NCBI GenBank assembly: GCA_018609935.1
Contig: JAHENH010000156.1
Location: 1-7,291 of the forward strand
Direction of reading: 5' to 3'
Length of the DNA stretch: 7,291 bases
From: Halobacteriales archaeon
GTDB lineage: Archaea > Halobacteriota > Halobacteria > Halorutilales > JAHENH01
The translations under genes were made by a program, and so were the position numbers. Shown piece by piece: positions 1-4,988 of the stretch. Below the pieces are notes generated by a model. It was not told where the DNA came from. It did no database searches and saw only the letters and a list, made by a program, of their open reading frames with translations. Positions within the stretch are counted from its first letter, which is position 1; every line of letters begins with the position of its first letter.

Positions 1-82
1 AAGCGTCTTCAGAAACATTACTATTATTATTTTCCATGTTATTTTCTTGTTGATTTTCTTCTAAATTTTCTTGATCTGCCAT
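1..82 (-). CDS. Hypothetical acidic protein, N-terminus only (cut by left edge)
   Basis: Twenty-seven codons are visible, beginning MADQENLEENQQENN and continuing to the left edge without a stop. The visible part is almost entirely Glu, Asn, Gln and Asp, so it is probably a disordered, acidic N-terminus. The start is chosen because a GGAGG site (93-97) lies 10 bases upstream. A second ATG only 3 bases from that site opens a frame that soon stops. The start lies inside the end of the preceding gene (22-base overlap, different frame), which suggests translational coupling. The function cannot be guessed from the visible part. Confidence 0.7.
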   Translation of the reverse strand, partial: MADQENLEENQQENNMENNNSNVSEDA

Positions 83-429
83 TTTCCATTTTCCTCCAAT
101 TTACATAGAATTACTTGTTTATAATTTGCAAAATTATGACCTTCTTTATTGGTAAAAAAGATCATTTTTTTAGGTTTTTCTTCTGTTATATTTTTTATGT
201 AATAAATTTGCTCCTTATTCAAGAATTTTGGGTAAGCAAGAATATCAAAACCACACAGGAAAAAGCAAATAGTTATTTCTTCACAAAAAGAAGATTTGTT
301 AAATTTACTTACTATTTCATTAGGTAGTTTTTCTTTTAATTTTTCAACTATTCTATATAGTTGATTTTGTTTTTCAGGAATTTTGAAATCAAACTCCTCA
401 TCTTTAATATCTGAATCCAATAGTATCAT
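61..429 (-). CDS. Hypothetical protein, 122 aa
   Basis: I do not recognise this protein. It begins with an acidic stretch (MILLDSDIKDEEFDF), followed by a probable helix rich in Lys and Glu (about residues 20-42). A hydrophobic, cysteine-containing segment (CEEITICFFLCGFDILAY, about 49-66) could be buried core; it is interrupted by charges and is not a convincing membrane span. The C-terminus is basic (GKWQIKKI). The ATG follows the TAA of the PcfJ-like gene after a single base, with only a weak AGAAG upstream. Translation therefore probably depends on coupling to that gene, and the two are likely co-expressed. It ends in TAG, overlapping the next gene. Confidence 0.75.
   Translation of the reverse strand: MILLDSDIKDEEFDFKIPEKQNQLYRIVEKLKEKLPNEIVSKFNKSSFCEEITICFFLCGFDILAYPKFLNKEQIYYIKNITEEKPKKMIFFTNKEGHNFANYKQVILCKLEENGKWQIKKI
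93..97 (-). promoter_or_regulatory. Shine-Dalgarno site deciding the start at 82
   Basis: GGAGG on the minus strand, 10 bases before the ATG at 82-80 and inside the coding end of the upstream gene. It identifies the start of the gene that leaves the window on the left. Confidence 0.7.
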
Positions 430-430
430 T

Positions 431-2053
431 TTAATCTTCTAATTCAAAGAAAAAGGATTCTAATTCTAAATCCTTAATACTTTTCTTATCTTTTTTATGC
501 AGTTCTTGTAGAAGTTTTTCTTCTATAGACGATAACGCAATTTTTATTTCATCATTATAATTATCTTTACATTTATTTTTTTTACCTTTTGATTCTACTA
601 TTTTCCATTTTTGATGTTTGACAAAATGAATAGAATGACGACACTCTTCTTCATCTTCTTCCCATCTTATAGAAAAAATTCGTGATTTTGCAGAAACAAT
701 TTTACCTCCAACACAGTTTTTATTTATCTTCCCTTCTTCATTTAACATTTGTTTTGTAGTAAGTTCAACGATTTGAAATCCATAAAAATAAGAAAATATA
801 TCTAATGGTTGAACCATTAAATCGTTTTCTTTTAAATTTTTATTTTTAATTTTATTTTTTAGAATTTCAGTTAAATTTTCAAAAGATAATTCTAAAAAAT
901 CACAATCTTCTAAAATTCCAAAACAAAAATGATAATTTGTTGTATATTTATATTTATTTTCAATAAAATCTAAAATTTTAACATAAGTTCTAGTTTTTTC
1001 TATTTTTTCTTCAATAGATATAATAGGCAATAAATTGTTACTCAAATATTCAAAAAAGATTTCATTTAATCTTGGGTGATTTTCATCCATATCAAGAAAT
1101 TTAACCCATTTATTAAATTTATTTATTATATTTTCTGAATTTTTTATGTTTTTTATTTTTGAAACTGAGTCATCTAAATTATTATTTTCTAAAAGCACTT
1201 TTACAATAAAATTGTTTACTTTTAAATTATCAGTTAAAAACTCAATAAGAAATCTTTTTTTATTGAATTTCATTTTTTGAAATTGATTTATAAAATCAAT
1301 ATAATTAAATCTTAAATCACTTTTATCAATGTTATTGCTTATCAATTTGTTTTCAATTTGGATTTTTTCTCTAGATATATCTTGAAAACTTAAATCAACA
1401 ATTAAACTTAAATAAAAGTTGTGATTATTTTTATTTTCTAAACTTACATAAATTTTATTTTTTTCAAGCCATTCTTCAAACTCCTTTTCTTGATATTTAA
1501 AAAAGTTTTTTTCTTGATATAAAAATTCTCTTTGATCTTTGAACAAATTCCAATATTGCTCGATAAAATCAATATGTCCTTTTACTTTTGAAGATTTATT
1601 ATTAAACAACTTTTCAGAAATAAAAAGTTCATAAAGATATGGAATGTATAAATTATCCATATTTTTGAACTCTAATTTCTCACATACTTCTATTTGATGT
1701 GATTTTAAGAAGTTTAAAAAAGAAGGTTTTATAGAAAATAAAATATCTTTTTCTTTTGGAAGAAAAATTGCTTCTACTTGGAAGCAATTTAAGATATTAA
1801 AAGAATTATCCTCAAAGATTTTATTTTGAATAAATCTTGATTTCTTTATAATATTATAAAAGTGTTCATTTTTTATTTCAAAATTTTCTTCAAAAATTTT
1901 ATAAACAAAAGGAGAGAAGTAATTTATATATAAAAAAGTATTTGCTTGCTGATAGTATGATAATTTTTCAAGATAATCTAAAAGTTTTGAATTATATTCA
2001 GAAAAACTTTTATAACTATATTGAGAATAAGGTGATAAAGTTGATATCATCAT
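431..2053 (-). CDS. PcfJ-like protein, 540 aa
   Basis: The C-terminal quarter carries the signature of the PcfJ-like family (named after a protein of enterococcal conjugative plasmid pCF10 and also found in phages). In order it has EEG near 439-441, KNCVGG near 445-450, IFSIR near 459-463, RHSIHF near 472-477 and GKKNK near 490-494. Typical members have a His before CVG (HCVG) and a Tyr a few residues later; here the first is Asn446 and the loop reads CVGGK, so the motif is recognisable but divergent. Residues 1-425 are helical-looking, rich in Asn, Lys, Phe and Ile, and match nothing I know. The biochemical role of the family is not established. The gene starts ATGATG right after a terminator, with an A-rich leader and no clear Shine-Dalgarno site. 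It is the first gene of a unit that continues into two coupled genes. Family call is fairly sure; function unknown. Confidence 0.78.
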   Translation of the reverse strand: MMISTLSPYSQYSYKSFSEYNSKLLDYLEKLSYYQQANTFLYINYFSPFVYKIFEENFEIKNEHFYNIIKKSRFIQNKIFEDNSFNILNCFQVEAIFLPKEKDILFSIKPSFLNFLKSHQIEVCEKLEFKNMDNLYIPYLYELFISEKLFNNKSSKVKGHIDFIEQYWNLFKDQREFLYQEKNFFKYQEKEFEEWLEKNKIYVSLENKNNHNFYLSLIVDLSFQDISREKIQIENKLISNNIDKSDLRFNYIDFINQFQKMKFNKKRFLIEFLTDNLKVNNFIVKVLLENNNLDDSVSKIKNIKNSENIINKFNKWVKFLDMDENHPRLNEIFFEYLSNNLLPIISIEEKIEKTRTYVKILDFIENKYKYTTNYHFCFGILEDCDFLELSFENLTEILKNKIKNKNLKENDLMVQPLDIFSYFYGFQIVELTTKQMLNEEGKINKNCVGGKIVSAKSRIFSIRWEEDEEECRHSIHFVKHQKWKIVESKGKKNKCKDNYNDEIKIALSSIEEKLLQELHKKDKKSIKDLELESFFFELED

Positions 2054-2070
2054 TTTTTTATTAATTTCAA

Positions 2071-2105
2071 CAAAAAAATAGGAGCAAGCAACTGCTTACT
2101 CCTAT
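2071..2105 (-). terminator. Rho-independent terminator
   Basis: On the minus strand a 12-bp stem (arms 2105-2094 and 2089-2078, loop 2093-2090) is followed at once by seven U (2077-2071). One pair (2098 with 2085) is a G-U wobble in minus-strand RNA but would be C-A on the other strand, which fixes the orientation. It ends the unit containing the acidic-tail gene, 44 bases after its stop, and separates it from the PcfJ-like gene, whose ATG begins 17 bases after the U-tract. It is the only fully canonical terminator in the window. Confidence 0.85.
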
Positions 2106-2121
2106 TATAATGAAAATTTTG

Positions 2122-2144
2122 TGTTAGGACAAGTTGTTAGGACA
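2122..2144. repeat. Tandem direct repeat, TGTTAGGACA twice
   Basis: Two exact copies of TGTTAGGACA (2122-2131 and 2135-2144) are separated by AGT, giving a 13-base period. Read on the coding strand each is TGTCCTAACA. They lie just after the stop of the acidic-tail gene and before its terminator. The CCTAA core is shared with the three 27-base elements at 5679-5705, 6047-6073 and 6400-6426, which are also intergenic. A protein-binding site or a transcription signal is possible. Confidence 0.6.
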
Positions 2145-2149
2145 TCTAA

Positions 2150-2740
2150 TTAGACATTATCTACCATGTCAATGTCATCATCATCGTCTTCTTCTGTATT
2201 AGTTTCTTCGGTGTTACTTTGTTCATTGTCATATTGTGACAGAAGATCGTCATCCTCTTCTGTATTTTCTTCTGTATCTTCATTTTCAACTTCATAACCA
2301 GCTAAACTACGAAGTTGATCAACATAGCACCCGTGTGTATAGTAGTTTGTGGAGTTTTGATTGGGCATCAATGCAGAATCAATTTTCTTTTCTTTCTTTT
2401 CATTGTATGTTTTCACTTTATTATTAAATGAAGATAACAATTTAATAATATTCGTGAACTCTTCATTTTCCCAATGATTTTGTAAGATTTTTTTCAATTC
2501 TGCATCTTCTTCTACTTCCCAAGGGAATGAAGAATAGAATGTCTTGAAGATAGAAATAATTTTCTTAATATCCCTTTCAGCTAAAAGAAAAACAATGTAA
2601 TCTCTTTCATCTTTAATCGTTTTCCTTTTTTCTTTTTTCGGAGGGGCGAATTTTTGTTTTTCTTCTTCAATTAATTGCTCCATTTCTTCTAGAGAAATTT
2701 CATCAGCTTTATATTTTTGTAATGCAGTGTTTACATCCAT
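2150..2740 (-). CDS. Hypothetical protein with long acidic tail, 196 aa
   Basis: I recognise no family. The N-terminal part (1-48) is helical and charged, with a basic patch APPKKEKRK near 32-40. Residues 48-115 look like a helical domain (including FKTFYSSFPWEVEEDAELKK). From about residue 150 the chain is almost purely acidic and low in complexity, built from repeats of NTEE/TEE followed by runs of Asp, and ends DMVDNV. Such tails can mimic nucleic acid or bind basic proteins, but nothing here shows that this one does. The ATG has AAGGTGA 6-7 bases upstream. The gene stands alone between a long hairpin (2783-2828) and the terminator at 2071-2105, so it is probably monocistronic. A weak promoter-like pair precedes it (TTGCAT, 17 bases, TAAAAT). 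Confidence 0.85.
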   Translation of the reverse strand: MDVNTALQKYKADEISLEEMEQLIEEEKQKFAPPKKEKRKTIKDERDYIVFLLAERDIKKIISIFKTFYSSFPWEVEEDAELKKILQNHWENEEFTNIIKLLSSFNNKVKTYNEKKEKKIDSALMPNQNSTNYYTHGCYVDQLRSLAGYEVENEDTEENTEEDDDLLSQYDNEQSNTEETNTEEDDDDDIDMVDNV

Positions 2741-2782
2741 GTTAATTCACCTTTTTTTTCGACATTCTATTTCTATTTTAAC

Positions 2783-2828
2783 TTGAACTCCAAAATTATG
2801 CAAATAAATTGAAAATTTTAGAGTTCAA
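2783..2828 (-). repeat. Long intergenic inverted repeat after the ClpS gene
   Basis: Arms 2828-2814 and 2797-2783 form an 8-bp stem (TTGAACTC with GAGTTCAA), one pair that is U-G in minus-strand RNA but A-C on the other strand, and a further 6-bp A/T stem. The loop is 16 bases. It starts 9 bases after the ClpS stop codon. No U-tract follows on either strand, so it is not a canonical terminator. It may mark a transcript end, an mRNA-stabilising 3' structure or a processing site. Confidence 0.6.
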
Positions 2829-2837
2829 AATTTTTAC

Positions 2838-3119
2838 TTAATCAATTGAAACGGAAAGACCGTAACTTTCCAATTTTTCCTTTAAGATATCTGCTTCATT
2901 TTTAGAACATTTGTGAATTTGAGCAGATCCATCTTTGTGAGCTTCCAACATTTTATTTTCAGCTTTTTTTCTAGAGTAGTCTAAAACGCTTGTAAGTGCT
3001 TCAATTACAGTTTTAAAATAAACTGTATCATCATTCCACAAGATCAAGTTTACATTTTCTTCAAGTAAACTTTCTAATTTGCTCTTGATCGTTTCTATTG
3101 GACTAACGATCGTTTTCAT
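2838..3119 (-). CDS. clpS: ClpS-like adaptor for the Clp protease (N-degron pathway), 93 aa
   Basis: From about residue 23 to the end the protein aligns along the whole ClpS fold: an LILWNDD strand/loop (25-31), VIEALTSVL (38-46), KMLEAHKDGSA (56-66), EADILKEKLESYGL (75-88) and a final SVSID strand. ClpS delivers proteins with destabilising N-terminal residues to ClpA or ClpC for degradation by ClpP. Pocket residues known from E. coli ClpS are present: the Asn29-Asp30-Asp31 triplet, Met57 and His61 (equivalents of N34-D35-D36, M62 and H66). Differences are Val33 where E. coli has Thr38 and a short N-terminal arm (1-22) without the usual Pro-Pro-Tyr junction. The ATG has a strong GGAGGAGG (3136-3129) 9 bases upstream, inside the end of the preceding 43-codon gene, and the two genes are 4 bases apart. 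No Clp ATPase or ClpP gene is visible, so the partner is presumably the host's. Confidence 0.9.
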   Translation of the reverse strand: MKTIVSPIETIKSKLESLLEENVNLILWNDDTVYFKTVIEALTSVLDYSRKKAENKMLEAHKDGSAQIHKCSKNEADILKEKLESYGLSVSID

Positions 3120-3123
3120 CTAT

Positions 3124-3255
3124 CTATACCTCCTCCATTTTTTCTTGAATACGATGATCTAAATCTTTCAATTTAACATGAACATTTTCCATGTTAGTAA
3201 ATTTTGAAAGATTTAGCAATCTTTCTTTTTCTTTTAGAAGTTCTTTTAAAGACAT
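3124..3255 (-). CDS. Small helical protein, 43 aa, directly upstream of ClpS
   Basis: The frame opens MSLKELLKEKERLL and ends IQEKMEEV before TAG, with no internal stop. A perfect GGAGG (3265-3261) lies 5 bases before the ATG, the strongest argument that this tiny frame is translated. The composition (Leu, Lys, Glu at regular spacing) predicts one or two amphipathic helices, possibly a coiled coil. I do not recognise it. It lies 14 bases after the stop of the 66-codon gene and 4 bases before the ClpS start, and its last codons hold the ClpS ribosome site, so coupling with ClpS is likely. A role as partner or regulator of ClpS is only a guess from position. Confidence 0.75.
   Translation of the reverse strand: MSLKELLKEKERLLNLSKFTNMENVHVKLKDLDHRIQEKMEEV
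3174..3225 (-). repeat. Two small inverted repeats inside the 43-codon gene
   Basis: TAACATG/CATGTTA (3174-3180 with 3190-3196, loop 9) and GAAAGATT/AATCTTTC (3206-3213 with 3218-3225, loop 4) sit side by side in the coding sequence. Individually such stems can arise by chance in A+T-rich DNA. They are listed because two stronger stems follow within the next 190 bases (3303-3325 and 3374-3412). Confidence 0.4.
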
Positions 3256-3269
3256 TTAAACCTCCATAT

Positions 3270-3470
3270 TTAAACTTCCATCCAAAATTGGATTAACTTG
3301 GATAAATGAATACGATATTCATTTAAGTTATTATCAAAAATGAACGTTGAAGCAAGCTCATCTACTTGAGATAAGAACTTGTTACTTTCATCTGAATCAA
3401 GTAACAAGTTCTCATTTTCATTCTTTAGAACAACTTTATCGCAAACTTCATCGTAAGTGTTAAATTTCAT
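3270..3470 (-). CDS. Hypothetical protein, 66 aa
   Basis: No family is recognised. The protein is acidic in its first half (NENENLLLDSDESN near 17-30), then predicted helical (about 32-46 and 50-64), ending FWMEV. The ATG has GGAG (3483-3480) 9 bases upstream. It is the first gene after an 80-base gap that holds a possible promoter, and leads into the 43-codon gene and ClpS. Two strong inverted repeats (3374-3412 and 3303-3325) lie within its coding sequence, which is unusual for so short a gene. Confidence 0.8.
   Translation of the reverse strand: MKFNTYDEVCDKVVLKNENENLLLDSDESNKFLSQVDELASTFIFDNNLNEYRIHLSKLIQFWMEV
3303..3325 (-). repeat. Inverted repeat, 10-bp stem with 3-base loop
   Basis: TAAATGAATA (3303-3312) pairs perfectly with TATTCATTTA (3316-3325) around CGA. 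It lies in the second half of the 66-codon gene, about codons 49-56. It is A+T-rich and could be chance alone, but it neighbours a 14-bp stem. Confidence 0.5.
3374..3412 (-). repeat. Inverted repeat, perfect 14-bp stem inside a gene
   Basis: AGAACTTGTTACTT (3374-3387) pairs perfectly with AAGTAACAAGTTCT (3399-3412) around an 11-base loop (3388-3398). It spans about codons 20-33 of the 66-codon gene (ENLLLDSDESNKFL). A perfect stem this long is hard to expect by chance in 7 kb even at this base composition (rough estimate). In mRNA it could slow ribosomes, stabilise the transcript or bind a regulator. Confidence 0.7.
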
Positions 3471-3513
3471 TTATTTAAACTCCAAAACTACAACAAAATT
3501 CATTAAAGCATAT

Positions 3514-3542
3514 AGTTTATTGACATAAATGCTATTGGTCAA
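3514..3542 (-). promoter_or_regulatory. Possible housekeeping-type promoter
   Basis: On the minus strand TTGACC (3542-3537), a 17-base spacer and TAAACT (3519-3514) resemble a sigma-70/sigma-A promoter (five of six and four of six consensus bases). It lies in the 80-base gap before the 66-codon gene and would give a leader of roughly 35 bases. A short inverted repeat (ATTGAC/GTCAAT) overlaps it. A+T-rich DNA yields many such matches, so support is modest. Confidence 0.3.
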
Positions 3543-3550
3543 TTTCTTAT

Positions 3551-3733
3551 TTATGTTAGAACTTCTAACTCATAAATTTTTTTATTGAGATAGTTAAGAT
3601 CAACATCTTTTTTGATTTCATTTTGCTTCTTTTTATCTAAAAAACAAAAATCTTGTAACGGAATAAAACCCTGTTCTGCATTAAAATAGCCCAATTTTTC
3701 TGAAAATTTATGCTTGACAACAAACCATTGCAT
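3551..3733 (-). CDS. Hypothetical protein, 60 aa, last gene of the overlapping operon
   Basis: The protein runs from MQWFVVKHKFSEKLGYF to YELEVLT and is unrecognised. The N-terminal half looks like a small beta unit (aromatic and alternating residues); the Lys-rich second half looks helical. The ATG at 3733 is chosen over a TTG two codons earlier because GGAGG (3745-3741) is spaced 7 bases from it. Start and upstream stop share one base (TAATG), so it is coupled to the 97-codon gene. It closes a run of five overlapping genes. Confidence 0.75.
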   Translation of the reverse strand: MQWFVVKHKFSEKLGYFNAEQGFIPLQDFCFLDKKKQNEIKKDVDLNYLNKKIYELEVLT

Positions 3734-4026
3734 TACCAAACCTCCTGTAATCTTCCATTTTCTGCTTTAATGTGAATGAGTTGATCTGGTTCAACTAAAT
3801 TATTTTCAATAAAACCAGATTCTACATATTCTTTTTTTCCGTCTTCAACAAGATAATAAATCTTGTTGGAAAAAGAAATAAAATAAAAAAAGAATTTTTC
3901 TTCTCGGTAAACACACATTCTGTCAATAATGAAATTAACCAACTCAATTGAGTTGGTTAGAAATATTTTTGAACTTAAACTTTCGCTTAATTCATAATTT
4001 TTATATGTTTTTGTCTTTTTGATCAT
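3733..4026 (-). CDS. Hypothetical protein, 97 aa
   Basis: No family is recognised. It has a basic, Ser/Tyr-rich N-terminus (about 1-20), a hydrophobic helix-like stretch SIELVNFIIDRM (26-37), then beta-like segments rich in aromatics (EKFFFYFISFSNKIYYLVE, 43-61), and ends QEVW. It starts with ATG overlapping the TGA of the upstream gene by four bases (ATGA); GAGG lies 7 bases before the start. A perfect 24-bp palindrome (3936-3959) lies in codons 23-30. It is in the middle of an operon of five short overlapping genes that probably act together, though what they do cannot be read. Confidence 0.82.
   Translation of the reverse strand: MIKKTKTYKNYELSESLSSKIFLTNSIELVNFIIDRMCVYREEKFFFYFISFSNKIYYLVEDGKKEYVESGFIENNLVEPDQLIHIKAENGRLQEVW
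3741..3745 (-). promoter_or_regulatory. Shine-Dalgarno site deciding the start at 3733
   Basis: GGAGG sits 7 bases before the ATG at 3733-3731, within the final codons of the upstream gene. A TTG at 3739 lies only one base from it, so it is too close to be used. Confidence 0.75.
3936..3959. repeat. Perfect 24-bp palindrome inside a coding region
   Basis: Bases 3936-3959 read identically on both strands, centred between 3947 and 3948. The core is CCAACTCAATTGAGTTGG, flanked by TAA/TTA. It is less A+T-rich than its surroundings. It codes for part of LTNSIELVN in the 97-codon gene. Gapless palindromes of this size are typical binding sites for dimeric proteins, but the RNA would also form a stable hairpin. 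Confidence 0.8.
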
Positions 4027-4487
4027 GTTAGAACCTCTTCAAAAGAAAATAAATCTTCAATAATTTTTTTGTAATGATGATAATTTACATCAATAAAACC
4101 ATCTTCATTTTTTAATAATTCAAACGGAAAATTATCATCGAAACATTTGATGTACCAAGTATTATTGCGCTGAAAAATTTGATGATCTTCGTAATACAAA
4201 CCTCCTACACTTTCTTCTATAAAACTTGAATACCATTTTAGAATGATATTTAATTTTCTTTTTGTTGTTTCTGTTTTTTTATTTTTATCCGAAATTTTCA
4301 GACTGAATTTTACATCACTGTTATGAAAAACAGCGATCAAGTTGTTATGAAGATAAATCAATTTCCTGATTTCTTGTTTATTTTTCGTATTTAACTTCGA
4401 TGATACGACTCTTGTATTTTTATTAATAGATTTTTCAAAATCAGCAAAACTTTCTAAACAAGTGATCAACTTTTCTTCTTCAATCAT
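4023..4487 (-). CDS. Hypothetical protein, 154 aa
   Basis: The largest gene of the five-gene operon. The first 25 residues are helical and acidic. Residues 41-62 contain LIYLHNNLIAVFHN, a strand-like segment, followed by KKTETTKRKLNIILKW near 70-85. An IAV-type strand followed by TT and a basic helix vaguely resembles small phage domains of unknown function. This is an impression, not an identification. The C-terminal half has WYIKCFDDNFPFELL and DGFIDV, typical of a small alpha/beta domain, and ends EEVLT. The ATG lies 4 bases after AAGGAG, and the gene overlaps its upstream neighbour by eight bases. Confidence 0.83.
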   Translation of the reverse strand: MIEEEKLITCLESFADFEKSINKNTRVVSSKLNTKNKQEIRKLIYLHNNLIAVFHNSDVKFSLKISDKNKKTETTKRKLNIILKWYSSFIEESVGGLYYEDHQIFQRNNTWYIKCFDDNFPFELLKNEDGFIDVNYHHYKKIIEDLFSFEEVLT

Positions 4488-4716
4488 AAAACTCCTTTAC
4501 ATAAATGTTTTTATCTTCGATCGTTATTGAGAAATTTGCACTTTCATTAATTGGATAAATTTGTAAGATAGATAAATCAACATTACTATCTATTAAAAAA
4601 CATCCACTAATAATGATATTCTCGTATTCTTCTTCTATAACATCACCATTTTCTAAAAAAAGATTGATTTTTTTTTCTTTTTTTAAGGTAAGTTTTTCGC
4701 AAATATAAAAAGTCAT
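4480..4716 (-). CDS. Hypothetical protein, 78 aa, beta-rich
   Basis: Unrecognised. Alternating hydrophobic and charged residues (KINLFLENGDVIEEEYENIIISGCFL, written here only to position 16-41 in parts: KINLFLENGD, VIEEEYENIIIS, GCFL) and the end (FSITIEDKNIYVKEFYD) suggest a small all-beta protein. The ATG overlaps the TGA of the gene before it (ATGA), with no well-spaced ribosome site, so translation is probably coupled. The AAGGAG of the next gene lies in its last codons. Confidence 0.78.
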   Translation of the reverse strand: MTFYICEKLTLKKEKKINLFLENGDVIEEEYENIIISGCFLIDSNVDLSILQIYPINESANFSITIEDKNIYVKEFYD

Positions 4717-4988
4717 AAAATTACACCATTTTCCTTAAGGGATTCTGTGACCAGTTCCCTTTTAACCATATTTTGAAAGATGTATTTTTTATCAAAAATT
4801 ATTATAAATAATTCTTCATCATACGTATTATAAATTGTCAATTTGACTTTTTTGTTTTTTTCAACATTTTGTTTTTTATATTTCAACCCGATTTTATGTA
4901 AATCAGGTAAATATAATAACTTGTTTTTATAAGAGAAAGCATCTTTTCCTATAGCTTTATCAAAATCAATTAGTTCTTTTTGTAACAT
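4713..4988 (-). CDS. Hypothetical protein, 91 aa, first gene of the overlapping operon
   Basis: Begins MLQKELIDFDKAIGKD and ends ESLKENGVIL. No family is recognised; it has a helical N-terminus, a Lys-rich middle (KYKKQNVEKNKKVKL, 37-50), and beta-like TIYNTYDEELFIIIFDKKYIF after it. The ATG at 4988 is chosen because GGAGG (5001-4997) stands 8 bases upstream. A TTG at 5030 opens the same frame and would add 14 residues but has a poorer site and lies in a hairpin loop. The first codons form a small stem with the start codon in its centre (4981-4995). Upstream are two hairpins and no clear promoter. Confidence 0.78.
   Translation of the reverse strand: MLQKELIDFDKAIGKDAFSYKNKLLYLPDLHKIGLKYKKQNVEKNKKVKLTIYNTYDEELFIIIFDKKYIFQNMVKRELVTESLKENGVIL

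Noticed and set aside
115..327. Plus-strand open frame of 70 codons
   Set aside because: It lies opposite the 122-aa gene, has no ribosome site, and its Phe/Ile/Thr-rich product is typical of an antisense shadow in A+T-rich DNA.
803..819. 8-bp inverted repeat TAATGGTT/AACCATTA in the PcfJ-like gene
   Set aside because: Inverted repeats of this length are expected several times by chance at this base composition.
1282..1300. 8-bp inverted repeat ATTGATTT/AAATCAAT in the PcfJ-like gene
   Set aside because: Purely A+T-rich and short; no context to support a function.
2236..2427. Plus-strand open frame of 63 codons
   Set aside because: Opposite the acidic-tail gene, with no ribosome site or context; a shadow of the repeated acidic codons.
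3520..3525. Perfect TTGACA on the plus strand
   Set aside because: No -10 sequence at a suitable distance and no plus-strand gene downstream.
3551..4035. Shared GTTCTAACAT at the ends of the 154- and 60-codon genes (both proteins end EVLT)
   Set aside because: The match is about 10 bases with no similarity in the rest of the proteins, so it is probably chance.
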